A stretch of 64,000 nt of DNA. Source: Bacteroides sp. (GTDB lineage Bacteria > Bacteroidota > Bacteroidia > Bacteroidales > Muribaculaceae). Location of the stretch: positions 62,001 through 126,000 of the forward strand of contig JAAVCL010000027.1 of NCBI GenBank assembly GCA_014802335.1. The letters are read 5' to 3'. The notes beneath the pieces were generated by a model. That model worked only from the letters and a program-made list of their open reading frames with translations, had not been told where the DNA came from and did no database searches. Numbering within the stretch: position 1 is the stretch's first letter; each line of letters starts with the position of its first letter. Below are positions 45,121-55,260 of the stretch, in pieces. Position numbers and translations under genes: made by a program.

Positions 45121-46368
45121 CTAAAAACTTGAAGAAAGGAAGTTCCGTTTCCCATATATTGAATATTTGAACACCATTGCGAACGCCATTATCATCCAAC
45201 CGAGCTGCATGTTGTAATCGGCACTAAGTTGAACTGTCATTGCAAAAGTAACATACGACATCCAATCTCGTTTGATAATAGTTACGAAACCTATCGCAAT
45301 CCAAAATGCCAGCGAACAGATAATCCCATAGTTATACCAGATGCTGAAGATTCCGGCAAATCCACGTTCATTTACATCACATGGACGGGCCTCAAGGTCT
45401 CTTTGGTCTGCATCGACTCCATGGCCGGTGATGATTTGCATATCGGAGCCGGCAAGAGCTCTTGCGCCTCGAAGCGTAGGAACTAATCTTGCTGATGCAC
45501 TTGTGTCGGCTTTGATTATTTCCTGATCGTTCAGACTCGTAACTGCCGTTATGGTGTTGAGGACACGCTCAACGTTAGTCGGCCTTTTTAATGGAACGAG
45601 AAATGCCGTTATCAGAAGTGCGACAACCAAGATAAGGATATAGGGAATATTCTTACGCGTGATGTAAGGCAACAGACACAGCGGGCCCATGATGTAGGCA
45701 GATGCGTTGTCGGTAGTAAACAGGGTCCATAAATAAGAAATCCACAGCCAGGGGTGGAGGCGAATACTTGTCAGGAGAGTTGCTGCCGGGTTTCTATGTC
45801 TCAGTGTGCGCGTATAGAAAAATAGGAGAGTGGAAAGAATAACGGTGGTGTGCGAAGGCTCTGCGGTCAATGAATTGAGTTTCCAAGGGTTGTGATAATT
45901 TATGGCTTTTAAGGGAACAGGCAGATTCATCAATACGCACAATTGTTGAATTACCAACACCACCGCAAATGTGTAAATGATCACGCGTATTAACTTTAGA
46001 AACAGGCCGCTTCCCAACCCGGATATTTTTACCAACCGCGCAAGCATCATGAAGTAGACGCAATATGCGCATGTGAAAAGCATTGTAGATAGCCTCACGG
46101 TGTCCGGATGAAAAAAGAAAGGTGCGAACAATACCGTGATTATAACCGTACACAGTGGCAAATCAATGCGCGGAATAAATGTGCGGGCGTCTTTTATAAG
46201 TAAACCAAATGGAGAAAGACACATTCCGACGTTCAGCAAGATATTCATATTGTCGTGTCCCTGCATGAAACTCGGATTTATACACAGTAAAACAAGTCCG
46301 ACCACGGTGAGTCGGACTGTTAAGGAATTAGTGGAATCGTGTATATGTCTGTCTGTCTCTCTTTTCAC
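45121..46368 (-). CDS. Putative O-antigen/exopolysaccharide polymerase (Wzy-like)
   Basis: The 415-residue protein has about ten or more membrane helices and one larger hydrophilic loop near residues 285-345 ('RLVPTLRGARALAGSDMQIITGHGVDADQ'). This is the usual topology of Wzy/O-antigen ligase proteins, which share little sequence. The assignment rests on topology, the 'GHG' loop and position between a glycosyltransferase and dTDP-sugar genes. It would polymerise repeat units on the periplasmic face. O-antigen ligase is the main alternative. Confidence 0.7.
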   Translation of the reverse strand: MKRETDRHIHDSTNSLTVRLTVVGLVLLCINPSFMQGHDNMNILLNVGMCLSPFGLLIKDARTFIPRIDLPLCTVIITVLFAPFFFHPDTVRLSTMLFTCAYCVYFMMLARLVKISGLGSGLFLKLIRVIIYTFAVVLVIQQLCVLMNLPVPLKAINYHNPWKLNSLTAEPSHTTVILSTLLFFYTRTLRHRNPAATLLTSIRLHPWLWISYLWTLFTTDNASAYIMGPLCLLPYITRKNIPYILILVVALLITAFLVPLKRPTNVERVLNTITAVTSLNDQEIIKADTSASARLVPTLRGARALAGSDMQIITGHGVDADQRDLEARPCDVNERGFAGIFSIWYNYGIICSLAFWIAIGFVTIIKRDWMSYVTFAMTVQLSADYNMQLGWMIMAFAMVFKYSIYGKRNFLSSSF

Positions 46369-46464
46369 TATATGCTGTATTTCCTTTTTCTGATTACATA
46401 GAAAGAATCCTGTTAAATTAAGGACTCTTACATCATGCAGCAGTAAGAAAAGTTGGTGTTGACC

Positions 46465-47025
46465 TCACTTGTCGTATTCAAAAGGGGAAACGAAATCTCG
46501 GAACAGGGGGTGAAGCGTATCCTTTTCAGAAAGTGTGGCTTTATCAAGTTCAATTCCCCAGTCAATTCCCAATGATGTGTCGATGATTGAAATGCCTCCG
46601 TCATGATCGGGAGCATAATAATTATCGCACTTGTATTGAAATATTGCCGTATCGCTCAGCACCGCGAAGCCATGAGCAAACCCTCTAGGAATGAAAAATT
46701 GAAGGTGATTTTCTTCACTTAGTTCAACGGCCACGTGCTTTCCGTAGGTGGGAGAACCCTTCCGAATATCCACGGCAACATCAAGTACTTTGCCACGCAC
46801 GCATCTCACCAGTTTTGCTTGTGCAAAGGGAGGTCGTTGAAAATGAAGCCCGCGCATTACTCCGCGGCCGGAACACGATTCATTATCCTGCACGAAATCT
46901 ACCTGAGCCACCTCCGTATCGAATACTTTCTTATTGTAACTTTCAAAAAAATATCCGCGGCTGTCCTTAAAAACTTTTGGTTCGATAATGACAACTCCTT
47001 CGATATCTGTTTTTATTACGTTCAT
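46465..47025 (-). CDS. rfbC: dTDP-4-dehydrorhamnose 3,5-epimerase
   Basis: Third enzyme of dTDP-L-rhamnose synthesis. The 186-residue cupin-fold protein has 'FKDSRGYFFESYNKK', 'VQDNESCSGRGVMRGLHFQ' with the catalytic His, 'KLVRCVRGKVLDVAVDIR' and 'FIPRGFAHGFAVLSD', all typical. The downstream rfbD and rfbB genes that usually accompany it are absent from this window. A degenerate copy of the leader repeat lies 14 bases before its start. Confidence 0.95.
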   Translation of the reverse strand: MNVIKTDIEGVVIIEPKVFKDSRGYFFESYNKKVFDTEVAQVDFVQDNESCSGRGVMRGLHFQRPPFAQAKLVRCVRGKVLDVAVDIRKGSPTYGKHVAVELSEENHLQFFIPRGFAHGFAVLSDTAIFQYKCDNYYAPDHDGGISIIDTSLGIDWGIELDKATLSEKDTLHPLFRDFVSPFEYDK

Positions 47026-47039
47026 GATTAATACAGATT

Positions 47040-47098
47040 TGAATCGTTGGTGTGTAGTTATACAGTAATGTGATTGCTAAATTTTTGAGACGACTTCA
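47040..47098. repeat. Leader inverted repeat, copy D (degenerate)
   Basis: TGAATCGTT (47040-47048; one base shorter than TGAAGTCGTT) and GACGACTTCA (47089-47098) frame 40 AT-rich bases, immediately before rfbC on the minus strand. Spacing and position fit copies B and C, but the left arm is weak. The same gap also shares TAGCGTTCAAGAT (47122-47134) with the 194-bp element (1221-1233). Confidence 0.45.
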
Positions 47099-47143
47099 TT
47101 AAATAATTTTGAACTAACAGTTAGCGTTCAAGATTAGTGCATC

Positions 47144-48040
47144 TCACATATCGATTGAATTTTGAGAGCTGCTTATAACCTTCATAAGGTATTTGCCATA
47201 ATTATTCTTCATCATCGGGCGGGCAATCTCTTCTATCTTTTCTTTTGAGATCCATCCGTGTTGATAAGCAATCCCTTCAAGGCATCCTATTTTCAGGCCT
47301 TGACGTTTCTCAAGAACCTCTACGTATATCGATGCCTCGGCAAGTGAATCGTGGGTGCCGGTGTCAAGCCATGCAAAACCACGCGGAAGAACTTTTACCT
47401 TGAGTTCGCCATCTTTCAGGAACTCTTGATTGACTGTTGTAATCTCAAGCTCTCCGCGTGCGGATGGTTTGATATTTGATGCAACGTCAACAACCTTATT
47501 CGGGTAAAAGTAAAGTCCCACAACTGCATAGTTGCTTTTAGGGTTCTTTGGCTTTTCCTCTATTGAAAGACAGTTGCCGTTTTTGTCAAACTCGGCCACT
47601 CCATACCTTTCCGGATCGTCGACCCAATATCCGAACACGGTTGCTTTCTTGTTTTCCTCGGCGTCTTTCACTGCATCCACCAGAAGGGTAGAGAAGCCGG
47701 CCCCATGAAAGATATTATCACCCAATACAAGGCACACGCTGTCGTCGCCTATGAAATCTTTCCCAATAATGAAGGCCTGGGCGAGTCCGTCGGGAGATGG
47801 CTGCTCGGCATATTCCAGATTAAGACCATAGTCCGAACCGTCTCCCAGCAAGCGCTTGAACCCCGGCAAATCAGATGGTGTCGAGATAATCAGTATATCC
47901 CTTATCCCGGCGAGCATTAGAGCCGACAGGGGATAATAGACCATCGGTTTGTCATAAATTGGAAGAAGTTGTTTGCTAACTCCCTTTGTAATTGGATATA
48001 AGCGGGTGCCGGAACCGCCTGCCAAAACGATACCTTTCAT
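47144..48040 (-). CDS. rfbA: Glucose-1-phosphate thymidylyltransferase
   Basis: First enzyme of dTDP-sugar synthesis: glucose-1-phosphate plus dTTP to dTDP-glucose. The 298-residue protein has the nucleotidyltransferase motif '[20 protein letters not shown]', '[10 protein letters not shown]', 'VLGDNIFHG' and '[19 protein letters not shown]'. Length and motifs fit RmlA. Its ATG overlaps the Wzc-like gene's stop (ATGA), so it is translated as part of the export operon. Confidence 0.96.
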   Translation of the reverse strand: MKGIVLAGGSGTRLYPITKGVSKQLLPIYDKPMVYYPLSALMLAGIRDILIISTPSDLPGFKRLLGDGSDYGLNLEYAEQPSPDGLAQAFIIGKDFIGDDSVCLVLGDNIFHGAGFSTLLVDAVKDAEENKKATVFGYWVDDPERYGVAEFDKNGNCLSIEEKPKNPKSNYAVVGLYFYPNKVVDVASNIKPSARGELEITTVNQEFLKDGELKVKVLPRGFAWLDTGTHDSLAEASIYVEVLEKRQGLKIGCLEGIAYQHGWISKEKIEEIARPMMKNNYGKYLMKVISSSQNSIDM

Positions 48041-50538
48041 TTCTTCTTGTTTTTTGATTTCGACTTTCCGTCTTCTTCGTCATCATCACTGTAGTACTTG
48101 CTGTCTGAATGGTAGCCGTAACCATATCCATAACCATATCCGTAACCATAGCCATAACCATAGCGGTAGCCATACGAGTTTCCGGGGTCGATCGTTCCGT
48201 TCAGAACCAAAGACATGTTGGGGAAAGTCTTCTTGTCATACAGCTCATCAATCATTGGAAGCATCTGGAGGTCGAGAACTCCGGCACGCGCCACAAACAG
48301 TGTCATGTCGGAATACTTGCTGACAATTGAAGCATCCGCAACAATTTCCACCGGCGGGCAGTCAATGAAGATGTAGTCGTAGCGCTCTTTCAGATAATTG
48401 ATCAGATGACTCAGACGGTCGCTGAACAACAGCTCTGTCGGGTTGGGAGGAGTCGTACCAACAGGTATTACTGCAAGATTCTTGGTGTTTTCAACGTGCT
48501 GGGTAATAGCGTCTATGTCGTTGGTGCGGTTGGCAAGATAATCAGAAATACCATCTTTATTCTTGTCAACATACTTACTGAGTGACGATTTGCGCATGTC
48601 AAGATCGACAACAATAGATTTTTTACCCTTTATGGCAAAAGTCTTGGCAAGATTAAAGCATATAAATGTCTTTCCTGACCCCGGATTAAACGAAGTCAGC
48701 ATTATCACCTTTGTATTCGGGTCGTTGGCTATCATGAACTCAATATTGGTTCGCAGCATACGGAACGCCTCGTTAATGGAATTTCGGCTGTTCTCTTTGA
48801 CTGCCACCAGTGGCGTCGGCGACTGGTTACTCTTAAGTTTATTGAGTTTGAGTTTCTGCTTTTTGTTGTGAAGTGGCAATTCTCCGGCCAACGGAATGTG
48901 AAGATCCTTTATATCTCGGCGCCCGCGCACCACATGGACTGTCAGTTCGCGTTGATAAATAATCAAGGCCGGAATAACAAGACCAATTGCGAAAGCGATC
49001 AACATGATGTTTCGGCGATGTGGAGCAACCGGAGTCGTTACCTTTTCGGGCTCACGCACGATTCTTGTGTTGTAGGAGGTGAAGACCTGATTCAGCTGAT
49101 TCTCTTCCCGCTTCTGAAGTAGATAGAGATACAGGGTTTCCTTTACTTTCTGCTGACGCTCCACGCTGAGAAGATACTTGGCCTGTTTGGGATTGGAGGC
49201 AATCTTTGATTGGGCGGACCCGGTGAGATTTTCCTGACTGCGGATTTGCTCGTTCAGCAACACAAGTTCATTATCGATTGAGGCTATAAGAGCTCCACGC
49301 ATTGCTGTGAGGGCCGCATCCATCTCCGCGACAAGCGGATTGCTTTCGGAACTTTGCGAAACAAGACTGTTGCGTTCAAGAATCTTGCTGTTATACTGTG
49401 ATATTTGAGTCGAGAGACTCATGTTGTCAATTCCTGCATTTGTGGGCAGAAGTTTGTGATTATTGTCCGAATTGCGCAGATAGGTGCGGATATACTTCGC
49501 CATGTACTCCTGGTTTCTGAGGTCTTTGAGTGCAAGCGAAGCCTGAGATGCCTGATTCATATAGAGCGAAGCTGCGGCCTCAATGTCGGGCACCATATTG
49601 GCACTCTTGAATGTTGATATGTCGTTATCAACCGAACCCAACTCTTCTTGAAGAAGTTGAACTCGCTCATCAATAAATTTACTTGAGTTGTCGGCCAATG
49701 TGCGTTTGTCGCGCATCCAGCGGTCGTTATAACTGGAAACCAGCTGATTCAGAACGTCGGCTGCTCTTTCGGGTGAAGAATCGGTCTGAGTCATGTTCAC
49801 AAGATTCCACGAACGTTCGTCAGTGGTAACGCTCAGACCGTTATTGAATAGTTTTGCGGCAAGTTTTATTGGAAGATGCTGAACGTTTATTTCGTGGTAG
49901 ACGGTTGTCTCCAGGCCTTCTGCCGGAGAAACCACCAGCGGTCCGAAAGGAGTCTTCACCGGTGTGCCGAAACGTCCCTTTATAACTTTGTCACCATAAT
50001 TCTTTTCTTCTATTATGATATCGGACACTTCGAACTCGCCATTATCGTTGAATGAAATTTTAAACTTGATATTCGAATCTTCCGTCACTTCGGGCATATC
50101 CACCTGAATCGGCAGATTAGAGCCATAAAGCTGATAGTCGCGGAATCGTCCTTCGGCCGTGTAGACTGTCTGAAGATTAAGCTTCCTTACAACATCGCGC
50201 ATAAGGTCGGGCGATTGAATTATCTGCACCTCATCGTTAAGGCTATTGTTTGTGCTGGTTAGACCTAAATCTTCAAACATTGCATCTGTTCCCGAGACCG
50301 AACGACCCTGAGAGTCGGTTTTTATGAGGATGGATGCGGTGGTCTGATAAATAGGAGTGGTCATCTTGATTTTGATGAATCCTATGGTCAAGCATACTGC
50401 TATCGAAATCAGAAACCAATACCAATTGGCAAGACAGAGATAGAGATATTCTTGAAGACGTATGCCATACTTCTTGAGATTAGCCTGTTTCTGGGGCTGC
50501 TCTTTATTATCAGTATTATTTTCTATTATGGTAGCCAT
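48037..50538 (-). CDS. Polysaccharide co-polymerase with BY-kinase domain (Wzc-like tyrosine autokinase)
   Basis: Controls chain length and export with the Wza-like protein. The 833-residue inner-membrane protein has an N-terminal helix, a Wzz domain, a long periplasmic coiled-coil region (about 280-500), a second helix ('[18 protein letters not shown]') and a bacterial tyrosine kinase domain. The kinase has Walker A GSGKT (620-624), A' 'VVDLDMRK' and Walker B 'YIFIDCPP'. The C-terminal tail is a run of alternating Tyr-Gly (11 Tyr, coded at 48112-48174), then a Tyr pair and a charged Lys/Asp tail. The Tyr cluster is the expected autophosphorylation site but is unusually regular. Confidence 0.94.
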   Translation of the reverse strand: MATIIENNTDNKEQPQKQANLKKYGIRLQEYLYLCLANWYWFLISIAVCLTIGFIKIKMTTPIYQTTASILIKTDSQGRSVSGTDAMFEDLGLTSTNNSLNDEVQIIQSPDLMRDVVRKLNLQTVYTAEGRFRDYQLYGSNLPIQVDMPEVTEDSNIKFKISFNDNGEFEVSDIIIEEKNYGDKVIKGRFGTPVKTPFGPLVVSPAEGLETTVYHEINVQHLPIKLAAKLFNNGLSVTTDERSWNLVNMTQTDSSPERAADVLNQLVSSYNDRWMRDKRTLADNSSKFIDERVQLLQEELGSVDNDISTFKSANMVPDIEAAASLYMNQASQASLALKDLRNQEYMAKYIRTYLRNSDNNHKLLPTNAGIDNMSLSTQISQYNSKILERNSLVSQSSESNPLVAEMDAALTAMRGALIASIDNELVLLNEQIRSQENLTGSAQSKIASNPKQAKYLLSVERQQKVKETLYLYLLQKREENQLNQVFTSYNTRIVREPEKVTTPVAPHRRNIMLIAFAIGLVIPALIIYQRELTVHVVRGRRDIKDLHIPLAGELPLHNKKQKLKLNKLKSNQSPTPLVAVKENSRNSINEAFRMLRTNIEFMIANDPNTKVIMLTSFNPGSGKTFICFNLAKTFAIKGKKSIVVDLDMRKSSLSKYVDKNKDGISDYLANRTNDIDAITQHVENTKNLAVIPVGTTPPNPTELLFSDRLSHLINYLKERYDYIFIDCPPVEIVADASIVSKYSDMTLFVARAGVLDLQMLPMIDELYDKKTFPNMSLVLNGTIDPGNSYGYRYGYGYGYGYGYGYGYGYHSDSKYYSDDDEEDGKSKSKNKKK
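48112..48174 (-). repeat. Tyr-Gly dipeptide-coding repeat tract in the kinase tail
   Basis: These 63 bases encode Y-G-Y-R followed by (Y-G) units, 11 Tyr in 21 codons, written with mixed TAT/TAC and GGT/GGC/GGA codons in a loose 6- to 12-base period. Length changes by multiples of six would keep the frame. Confidence 0.85.
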
Positions 50539-50568
50539 TCTTTAAGTGTGTTAGCACGAATAGTTTTT

Positions 50569-51384
50569 TTACTTCACAATCAGCACAGCTATCGTTGTGG
50601 CAAAAGAAGCAATGGAAATCCAGAAAGTCGGAGTCAGAACAGAGTTCCCGTTGGGGGTTGACATTCGAGCCTTAGTCGAATTAGGCTCAACATAAATCAC
50701 ATCATTCTGCTTGAGATAATATACGGGCGACTGTGTTATCTTGTCTCCCGAATTGAGATCCACCTCATATACTTTCTGCATGCCGTTGTCCTCACGCAAA
50801 ACGCGCACATTATTTCTTTTGCCGTATATGGTGAGATCGCCGGCCGCACTCAGTGCTTCCAGTATTGTGAAATTATCGCTGTCAAAATTATAAAGTCCGG
50901 GGTTCGTAACTTCGCCCATCACCGAAACGCTAAGATTCAGATAATCCACGGTAACTATCGGATTCTTGGCAAGATCTCGACTTATCAGTTCACGCCTGAT
51001 ATATTCGGCCACCTCTTCACGATTCATTCCTGCAATGTGCAGCTTTCCTAATACCGGGAAATTGATGTCTCCGTGGCTGTCAATGATATAGGGGGTGATA
51101 TTGCCGGAATAGGTTGCGGTGGATTTCCCGGTTGAATCGAAATTATTAAGGCGCGTTTCAGCCACCGGAAGATTATACAACGAATTTAGTCTTGCATCCG
51201 ATGTGCTTACGATTATAGTGATTTTATCATCGGGTTGCAGCTTAATGGGAGTAAGTAAGGGCAAAACATTCTCTTTTCCCGGAGTTAAATCCTGAAAATA
51301 TGAGATATCCTTAGATGATGAGCAGCTACTTACAAGCAAACTCACGCCCGCACAAAATGCAATCAGATTTTTAATTTGTTTCAT
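50569..51384 (-). CDS. Polysaccharide export outer-membrane lipoprotein (Wza-like)
   Basis: The 271-residue protein has a lipobox (VSSC, Cys21), a polysaccharide-export domain ('LQPDDKITIIVST', 'GDINFPVLGKLHIAGMNREEVAEYI') and an SLBB domain ('VSVMGEVTNPGLYNF', 'LEALSAAGDLTIYGKRNNV'). It ends in a hydrophobic helix ('FWISIASFATTIAVLIV'). That helix may replace the Wza outer-membrane helix. With the Wzc-like protein 30 bases downstream it forms the export channel. It is first in the operon, with a promoter at 51431-51462. Confidence 0.93.
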   Translation of the reverse strand: MKQIKNLIAFCAGVSLLVSSCSSSKDISYFQDLTPGKENVLPLLTPIKLQPDDKITIIVSTSDARLNSLYNLPVAETRLNNFDSTGKSTATYSGNITPYIIDSHGDINFPVLGKLHIAGMNREEVAEYIRRELISRDLAKNPIVTVDYLNLSVSVMGEVTNPGLYNFDSDNFTILEALSAAGDLTIYGKRNNVRVLREDNGMQKVYEVDLNSGDKITQSPVYYLKQNDVIYVEPNSTKARMSTPNGNSVLTPTFWISIASFATTIAVLIVK

Positions 51385-51430
51385 GGTCAGGTGATTGTTA
51401 AATCGCTTCTGATGTTTGGATATAGAGTCA

Positions 51431-51462
51431 CAAAATTACAAATTAAAAACTATTTATGCAAT
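51431..51462 (-). promoter_or_regulatory. Minus-strand promoter for the polysaccharide operon
   Basis: Read on the minus strand: ATTG (51462-51459), a 20-base spacer and TAATTTTG (51438-51431). Transcription would start near 51424, giving a leader of about 40 bases. One mismatch in the -33 box. Confidence 0.65.
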
Positions 51463-51532
51463 TATGTGGAAGAAATTAAAGAACATAACGAATAAACATA
51501 TTTAATATAGTTATCTTTACCGGCCATAGCGT

Positions 51533-51563
51533 TTTGAACTGTCGGAGTTTTTTGCTAAATTTG
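51533..51563 (+). promoter_or_regulatory. Bacteroidota-type promoter for fumarase
   Basis: TTTG (51533-51536), a 19-base spacer and TAAATTTG (51556-51563), a full consensus match, with a predicted leader of about 24 bases before the ATG at 51594. Confidence 0.85.
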
Positions 51564-51593
51564 CCATTATTATCGAAATAAAAATCCATTCTA

Positions 51594-53237
51594 ATGGCTA
51601 CAAAACCCTTTCACTACCAGGAAATGTTTCCCCTGGGTCCGGATACCACAGAGTATCAATTGATTACAAAAGACTACGTAAAAGTTGAGAATTGGAATGG
51701 CCACGAGATGCTTGTGGTTGATCCCGAGGCTTTGACTCTGATTGCAAATGTTGCTTCCCATAATTGCTCGTTTATGTTGAGACGTGAACATAACGAGATG
51801 GTGGCGAAGATTCTTGCTGATCCCGAAGCTTCTGAAAATGATAAATTTGTAGCTCTGACAATGTTGCGTAACGCCGAGGTCGCTGCCAAGGGCGTTCTGC
51901 CGTTCTGTCAGGATACAGGCACTTCAATCTGTACCGCTTACAAGGGTCAGCAGGTGTGGACCGGATGTGATGATGAGGAGAAAATTTCTCTCGGGGTTTA
52001 TAAAACTTATACCGAAAACAATCTCCGATATTCGCAGAATGCTCCTCTAAACATGTATGAAGAGGTTAATACAGGTTGTAACCTCCCCGCCCAAATTGAA
52101 ATTCATGCCACTGAAGGTGACGAATATAAGTTCTTATTTGTTGCAAAAGGTGGTGGCTCGGCAAATAAAACTTATCTCTATCAGGAAACAAAAGCAATTC
52201 TAAACAAGAAAACTCTTGTTCCTTTCCTGATTGAGAAAATGAAGAGTCTCGGAACTGCTGCTTGTCCTCCTTATCACATCGCTTTTGTTATCGGTGGAAC
52301 TTCAGCCGAGGCTAATCTTGCCGCTGTCAAGAAAGCTTCTGTTAAATATTACGATAATCTTCCCACTGAAGGTAATGAATATGGCCATGCATTCCGCGAT
52401 ATCGAACTGGAGAAGGAACTGCTCGAGGCTGCTCAGAATCTTGGCCTTGGTGCTCAATTCGGCGGTAAATATTTCGCTCACGATGTGAGAGTGATCCGTA
52501 TGCCACGACATGGTGCTTCCTGCCCGGTGGGAATGGGTGTAAGCTGTTCGGCCGACCGCAATGTGAAAGCTAAAATCAATCGCGATGGCCTTTGGATTGA
52601 AAAACTCGATGAGTTCCCCGGTGAGCTTATCCCCGAAGAGATGAGAAACGTGGGTGAAGGCGAAGTTGTAAAAGTTGATCTTAACCGCCCCATGGAGGAA
52701 ATTCTTGCTCAGCTTGATAAATACCCGGTTTCAACTCGGCTCTCGTTGAAAGGTACTATAATTGTGGGTCGTGACATTGCTCACGCCAAGATAAAAGAAC
52801 GCCTGGATGCCGGCGAACCGATGCCTCAATATCTTAAAGATCATCCCATTTACTATGCAGGCCCGGCTAAAAAGCCCGAAGGTATGCCCTCCGGCTCTTT
52901 TGGTCCCACCACTGCCGGCCGAATGGATTCTTATGTTGACCAATTCCAGGCTGCCGGCGGATCAATGGTGATGATTGCAAAGGGTAACCGTTCTCAGCAA
53001 GTCACTGATGCCTGCCATAAACATGGCGGGTTCTATCTCGGCTCTATCGGCGGTCCGGCTGCTATTCTCGCCAAAAATTCAATTAAGAATGTGGAACTCC
53101 TTGAATATCCTGAGCTCGGAATGGAGGCTATTTGGAAAATTGAAGTTGAGGATTTCCCGGCATTTATCCTCGTTGACAACAAGGGCAATGATTTCTTCAA
53201 GCAGATCAAGCCTCGCTGTCCGATGGACTGTAAATAA
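51594..53237 (+). CDS. Class I fumarate hydratase (iron-sulfur)
   Basis: Interconverts fumarate and malate; in Bacteroidales it works in the reductive branch from oxaloacetate to succinate. The 547-residue protein has the FumA/FumB layout. The N-terminal domain has '[16 protein letters not shown]' (first Cys ligand region), '[14 protein letters not shown]' and '[20 protein letters not shown]', and the C-terminal domain has '[30 protein letters not shown]'. These cysteines are expected to hold the oxygen-sensitive [4Fe-4S] cluster. It is monocistronic, with a perfect promoter and a hairpin after the stop. Confidence 0.95.
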   Translation: MATKPFHYQEMFPLGPDTTEYQLITKDYVKVENWNGHEMLVVDPEALTLIANVASHNCSFMLRREHNEMVAKILADPEASENDKFVALTMLRNAEVAAKGVLPFCQDTGTSICTAYKGQQVWTGCDDEEKISLGVYKTYTENNLRYSQNAPLNMYEEVNTGCNLPAQIEIHATEGDEYKFLFVAKGGGSANKTYLYQETKAILNKKTLVPFLIEKMKSLGTAACPPYHIAFVIGGTSAEANLAAVKKASVKYYDNLPTEGNEYGHAFRDIELEKELLEAAQNLGLGAQFGGKYFAHDVRVIRMPRHGASCPVGMGVSCSADRNVKAKINRDGLWIEKLDEFPGELIPEEMRNVGEGEVVKVDLNRPMEEILAQLDKYPVSTRLSLKGTIIVGRDIAHAKIKERLDAGEPMPQYLKDHPIYYAGPAKKPEGMPSGSFGPTTAGRMDSYVDQFQAAGGSMVMIAKGNRSQQVTDACHKHGGFYLGSIGGPAAILAKNSIKNVELLEYPELGMEAIWKIEVEDFPAFILVDNKGNDFFKQIKPRCPMDCK

Positions 53238-53273
53238 TCTCTCCCAATCTAATAATTGAGATTTTATCCCCTT

Positions 53274-53304
53274 ATTGTCCGGCCTTTTCGAAAGTCCGGA
53301 CAAT
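53274..53304 (+). terminator. Hairpin terminator after fumarase
   Basis: ATTGTCCGG (53274-53282) pairs with CCGGACAAT (53296-53304). CCCC and GGGG extend the pairing outside a TT mismatch. The T-run is short. Confidence 0.65.
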
Positions 53305-53322
53305 TTGGGGTTATTAAAGAAG

Positions 53323-53371
53323 TGAAGTCGTTCATCATTTTACTAAGATTAATTAAATGTAAACGACTTCA
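53323..53371. repeat. Leader inverted repeat, copy C (49 bp)
   Basis: Arms TGAAGTCGTTCA (53323-53334) and TAAACGACTTCA (53360-53371) match at 11 of 12 positions. The 25-base centre contains CTAAGATTAATTAA (53343-53356), nearly identical to copy B. It ends 18 bases before the lepA ATG. Confidence 0.82.
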
Positions 53372-53389
53372 TAAGGTAAAACTGTCTTA

Positions 53390-55177
53390 ATGAAAAATAT
53401 TCGAAATTTCTGTATAATCGCTCATATCGACCACGGTAAGTCCACCCTGGCCGACCGTCTTCTTGAACGTACGAATACTGTTGATGCGAAAGACATGGAG
53501 GCTCAGGTGCTTGACGATATGGACCTTGAACGTGAAAGGGGTATTACCATAAAAAGTCATGCAATTCAGATGGATTATAAACTCGGTGACGAGCATTATA
53601 CATTAAATCTTATTGACACTCCGGGTCACGTGGACTTCTCTTACGAAGTTTCACGTTCGATTGCCGCTTGTGAGGGCGCACTTCTTATTGTGGATGCCTC
53701 ACAAGGAATTCAGGCCCAGACCATCTCCAATCTTTACATGGCTATTGATAATGACCTGGAAATAATTCCGGTTATCAATAAGTGTGATCTCGACAGTGCG
53801 AAGCCCGATGAGGTGGAAGACCAGATTGTGGATCTGTTAGGGTGCGACCGTTCCGAAATAATCCGTGCTTCCGGAAAGACCGGCATGGGAGTTGACGATA
53901 TTTTGAAGGCTATCGTCGAGCGTGTCCCTGCTCCGGAAGGAGACCCCGATGCACCCCTGCAGGCGCTGATCTTTGACTCCGTGTTCAATCCTTTCCGTGG
54001 CATCATTGCCTATTATAAAATCGTAAACGGAACAATCCATAAAGACGATTTTGTAAAATTTGTTTCTACCGGCAAAGAATATCACGCTGATGAAATTGGA
54101 GTCTTAAAACTCAACATGTCGCCGCGTAAGGAACTTTCTGCCGGAAATGTGGGTTATATCATTTCCGGAATCAAAACCTCAAAGGAAGTGAAAGTCGGCG
54201 ATACGATAACCCACGTCAACCGCCCGTGTGATAAAGCGATAGAAGGCTTTGAAGAAGTGAAGCCGATGGTATTTGCCGGTGTTTATCCCATTGAAACGGA
54301 AGATTTCGAAAATCTTCGTGCTTCGCTTGAAAAGCTACAGCTTAATGACGCCTCGTTGACTTTTCAACCTGAATCATCGGCTGCGCTTGGATTCGGTTTC
54401 CGTTGCGGATTTCTCGGGCTGCTCCACATGGAAATTGTTCAGGAGCGACTCGGACGCGAATTTGGAATGGATGTTATTACAACTGTTCCAAATGTTTCAT
54501 ATATCGTTACTGATAAGAAAGGTAATAAGACCGAAGTCCATAACCCCTCCGGTCTTCCCGAGCCAACAGCAATAGATTACATTGAAGAACCCTATATCAG
54601 GGCAACAATCATTACTCAGGCCGATTTCATAGGTCCGATTATGACGCTTTGTCTTGGCAAGCGCGGCGAACTGGTGAAACAGGAATATATTTCAGGAAAC
54701 CGAATGGAACTTACTTTTGACATGCCTTTAGGTGAAATCGTGATTGATTTTTACGATAAACTTAAAAGCATTTCGAAAGGTTATGCAAGTTTTGACTATC
54801 ACATCCACGATTATCGGGAATCGAAACTTGTTAAGCTCGATATCCTTCTTAACGGCGAGAGTGTAGACGCCCTCTCAACTCTGACACACGAGGCAAATTC
54901 CGTGAGATTTGGCAGAAGAATGTGTGAAAAGCTGAAAGAACTTATTCCACGTCAGCAATTCGATATTGCAATTCAGGCCGCAATCGGCGCGAAAATCATC
55001 GCTCGTGAAACAATAAAGGCCGTCAGAAAAGATGTGACCGCCAAGTGTTATGGTGGTGACATCTCGCGTAAACGTAAGCTTCTCGAAAAGCAGAAGGCCG
55101 GTAAGAAAAGAATGAAACAGATCGGTTCGGTTGAAGTGCCTCAGAAAGCATTTCTTGCTGTTCTTAAACTTGATTGA
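53390..55177 (+). CDS. lepA: Elongation factor 4 (back-translocating GTPase LepA)
   Basis: Ribosome-associated GTPase. The 595-residue protein has G1 '[16 protein letters not shown]', G2/G3 '[11 protein letters not shown]' and '[12 protein letters not shown]', G4 'NKCDL', and the LepA-specific C-terminal domain ('[29 protein letters not shown]'-type basic region). Length equals the family norm. Its ATG lies 18 bases after leader repeat copy C, so the repeat is probably in the lepA leader RNA. A hairpin terminator follows the stop. Confidence 0.98.
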   Translation: MKNIRNFCIIAHIDHGKSTLADRLLERTNTVDAKDMEAQVLDDMDLERERGITIKSHAIQMDYKLGDEHYTLNLIDTPGHVDFSYEVSRSIAACEGALLIVDASQGIQAQTISNLYMAIDNDLEIIPVINKCDLDSAKPDEVEDQIVDLLGCDRSEIIRASGKTGMGVDDILKAIVERVPAPEGDPDAPLQALIFDSVFNPFRGIIAYYKIVNGTIHKDDFVKFVSTGKEYHADEIGVLKLNMSPRKELSAGNVGYIISGIKTSKEVKVGDTITHVNRPCDKAIEGFEEVKPMVFAGVYPIETEDFENLRASLEKLQLNDASLTFQPESSAALGFGFRCGFLGLLHMEIVQERLGREFGMDVITTVPNVSYIVTDKKGNKTEVHNPSGLPEPTAIDYIEEPYIRATIITQADFIGPIMTLCLGKRGELVKQEYISGNRMELTFDMPLGEIVIDFYDKLKSISKGYASFDYHIHDYRESKLVKLDILLNGESVDALSTLTHEANSVRFGRRMCEKLKELIPRQQFDIAIQAAIGAKIIARETIKAVRKDVTAKCYGGDISRKRKLLEKQKAGKKRMKQIGSVEVPQKAFLAVLKLD

Positions 55178-55207
55178 TGTAAACAACTTTATCTGTTTAA
55201 TTGTATA

Positions 55208-55240
55208 TAAAGGAGAGGGGAGAACCTTCTCCTTTATTTT
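55208..55240 (+). terminator. Intrinsic terminator after lepA
   Basis: TAAAGGAGA (55208-55216) pairs with TCTCCTTTA (55228-55236), followed by TTTT. It lies inside an upstream extension of the next reading frame, which supports the later start at 55261. Confidence 0.82.
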
Positions 55241-55260
55241 TCCACGTAAAATATATCGAT

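Noticed and set aside
48112-48174. CRISPR-like array
   Set aside because: The periodicity is 6-12 bases and in frame with a protein tail. There are no spacer-repeat units of CRISPR length.
47976-48330. Met/Thr/Val-repeat and Ile/Thr-repeat frames on both strands near 48.1 kb
   Set aside because: They are alternative-frame readings of the Tyr-Gly repeat tract of the Wzc-like kinase, not real genes.
55201-55260. N-terminal extension of the peroxiredoxin
   Set aside because: The extension overlaps the lepA terminator hairpin and has no similarity to the family N-terminus.
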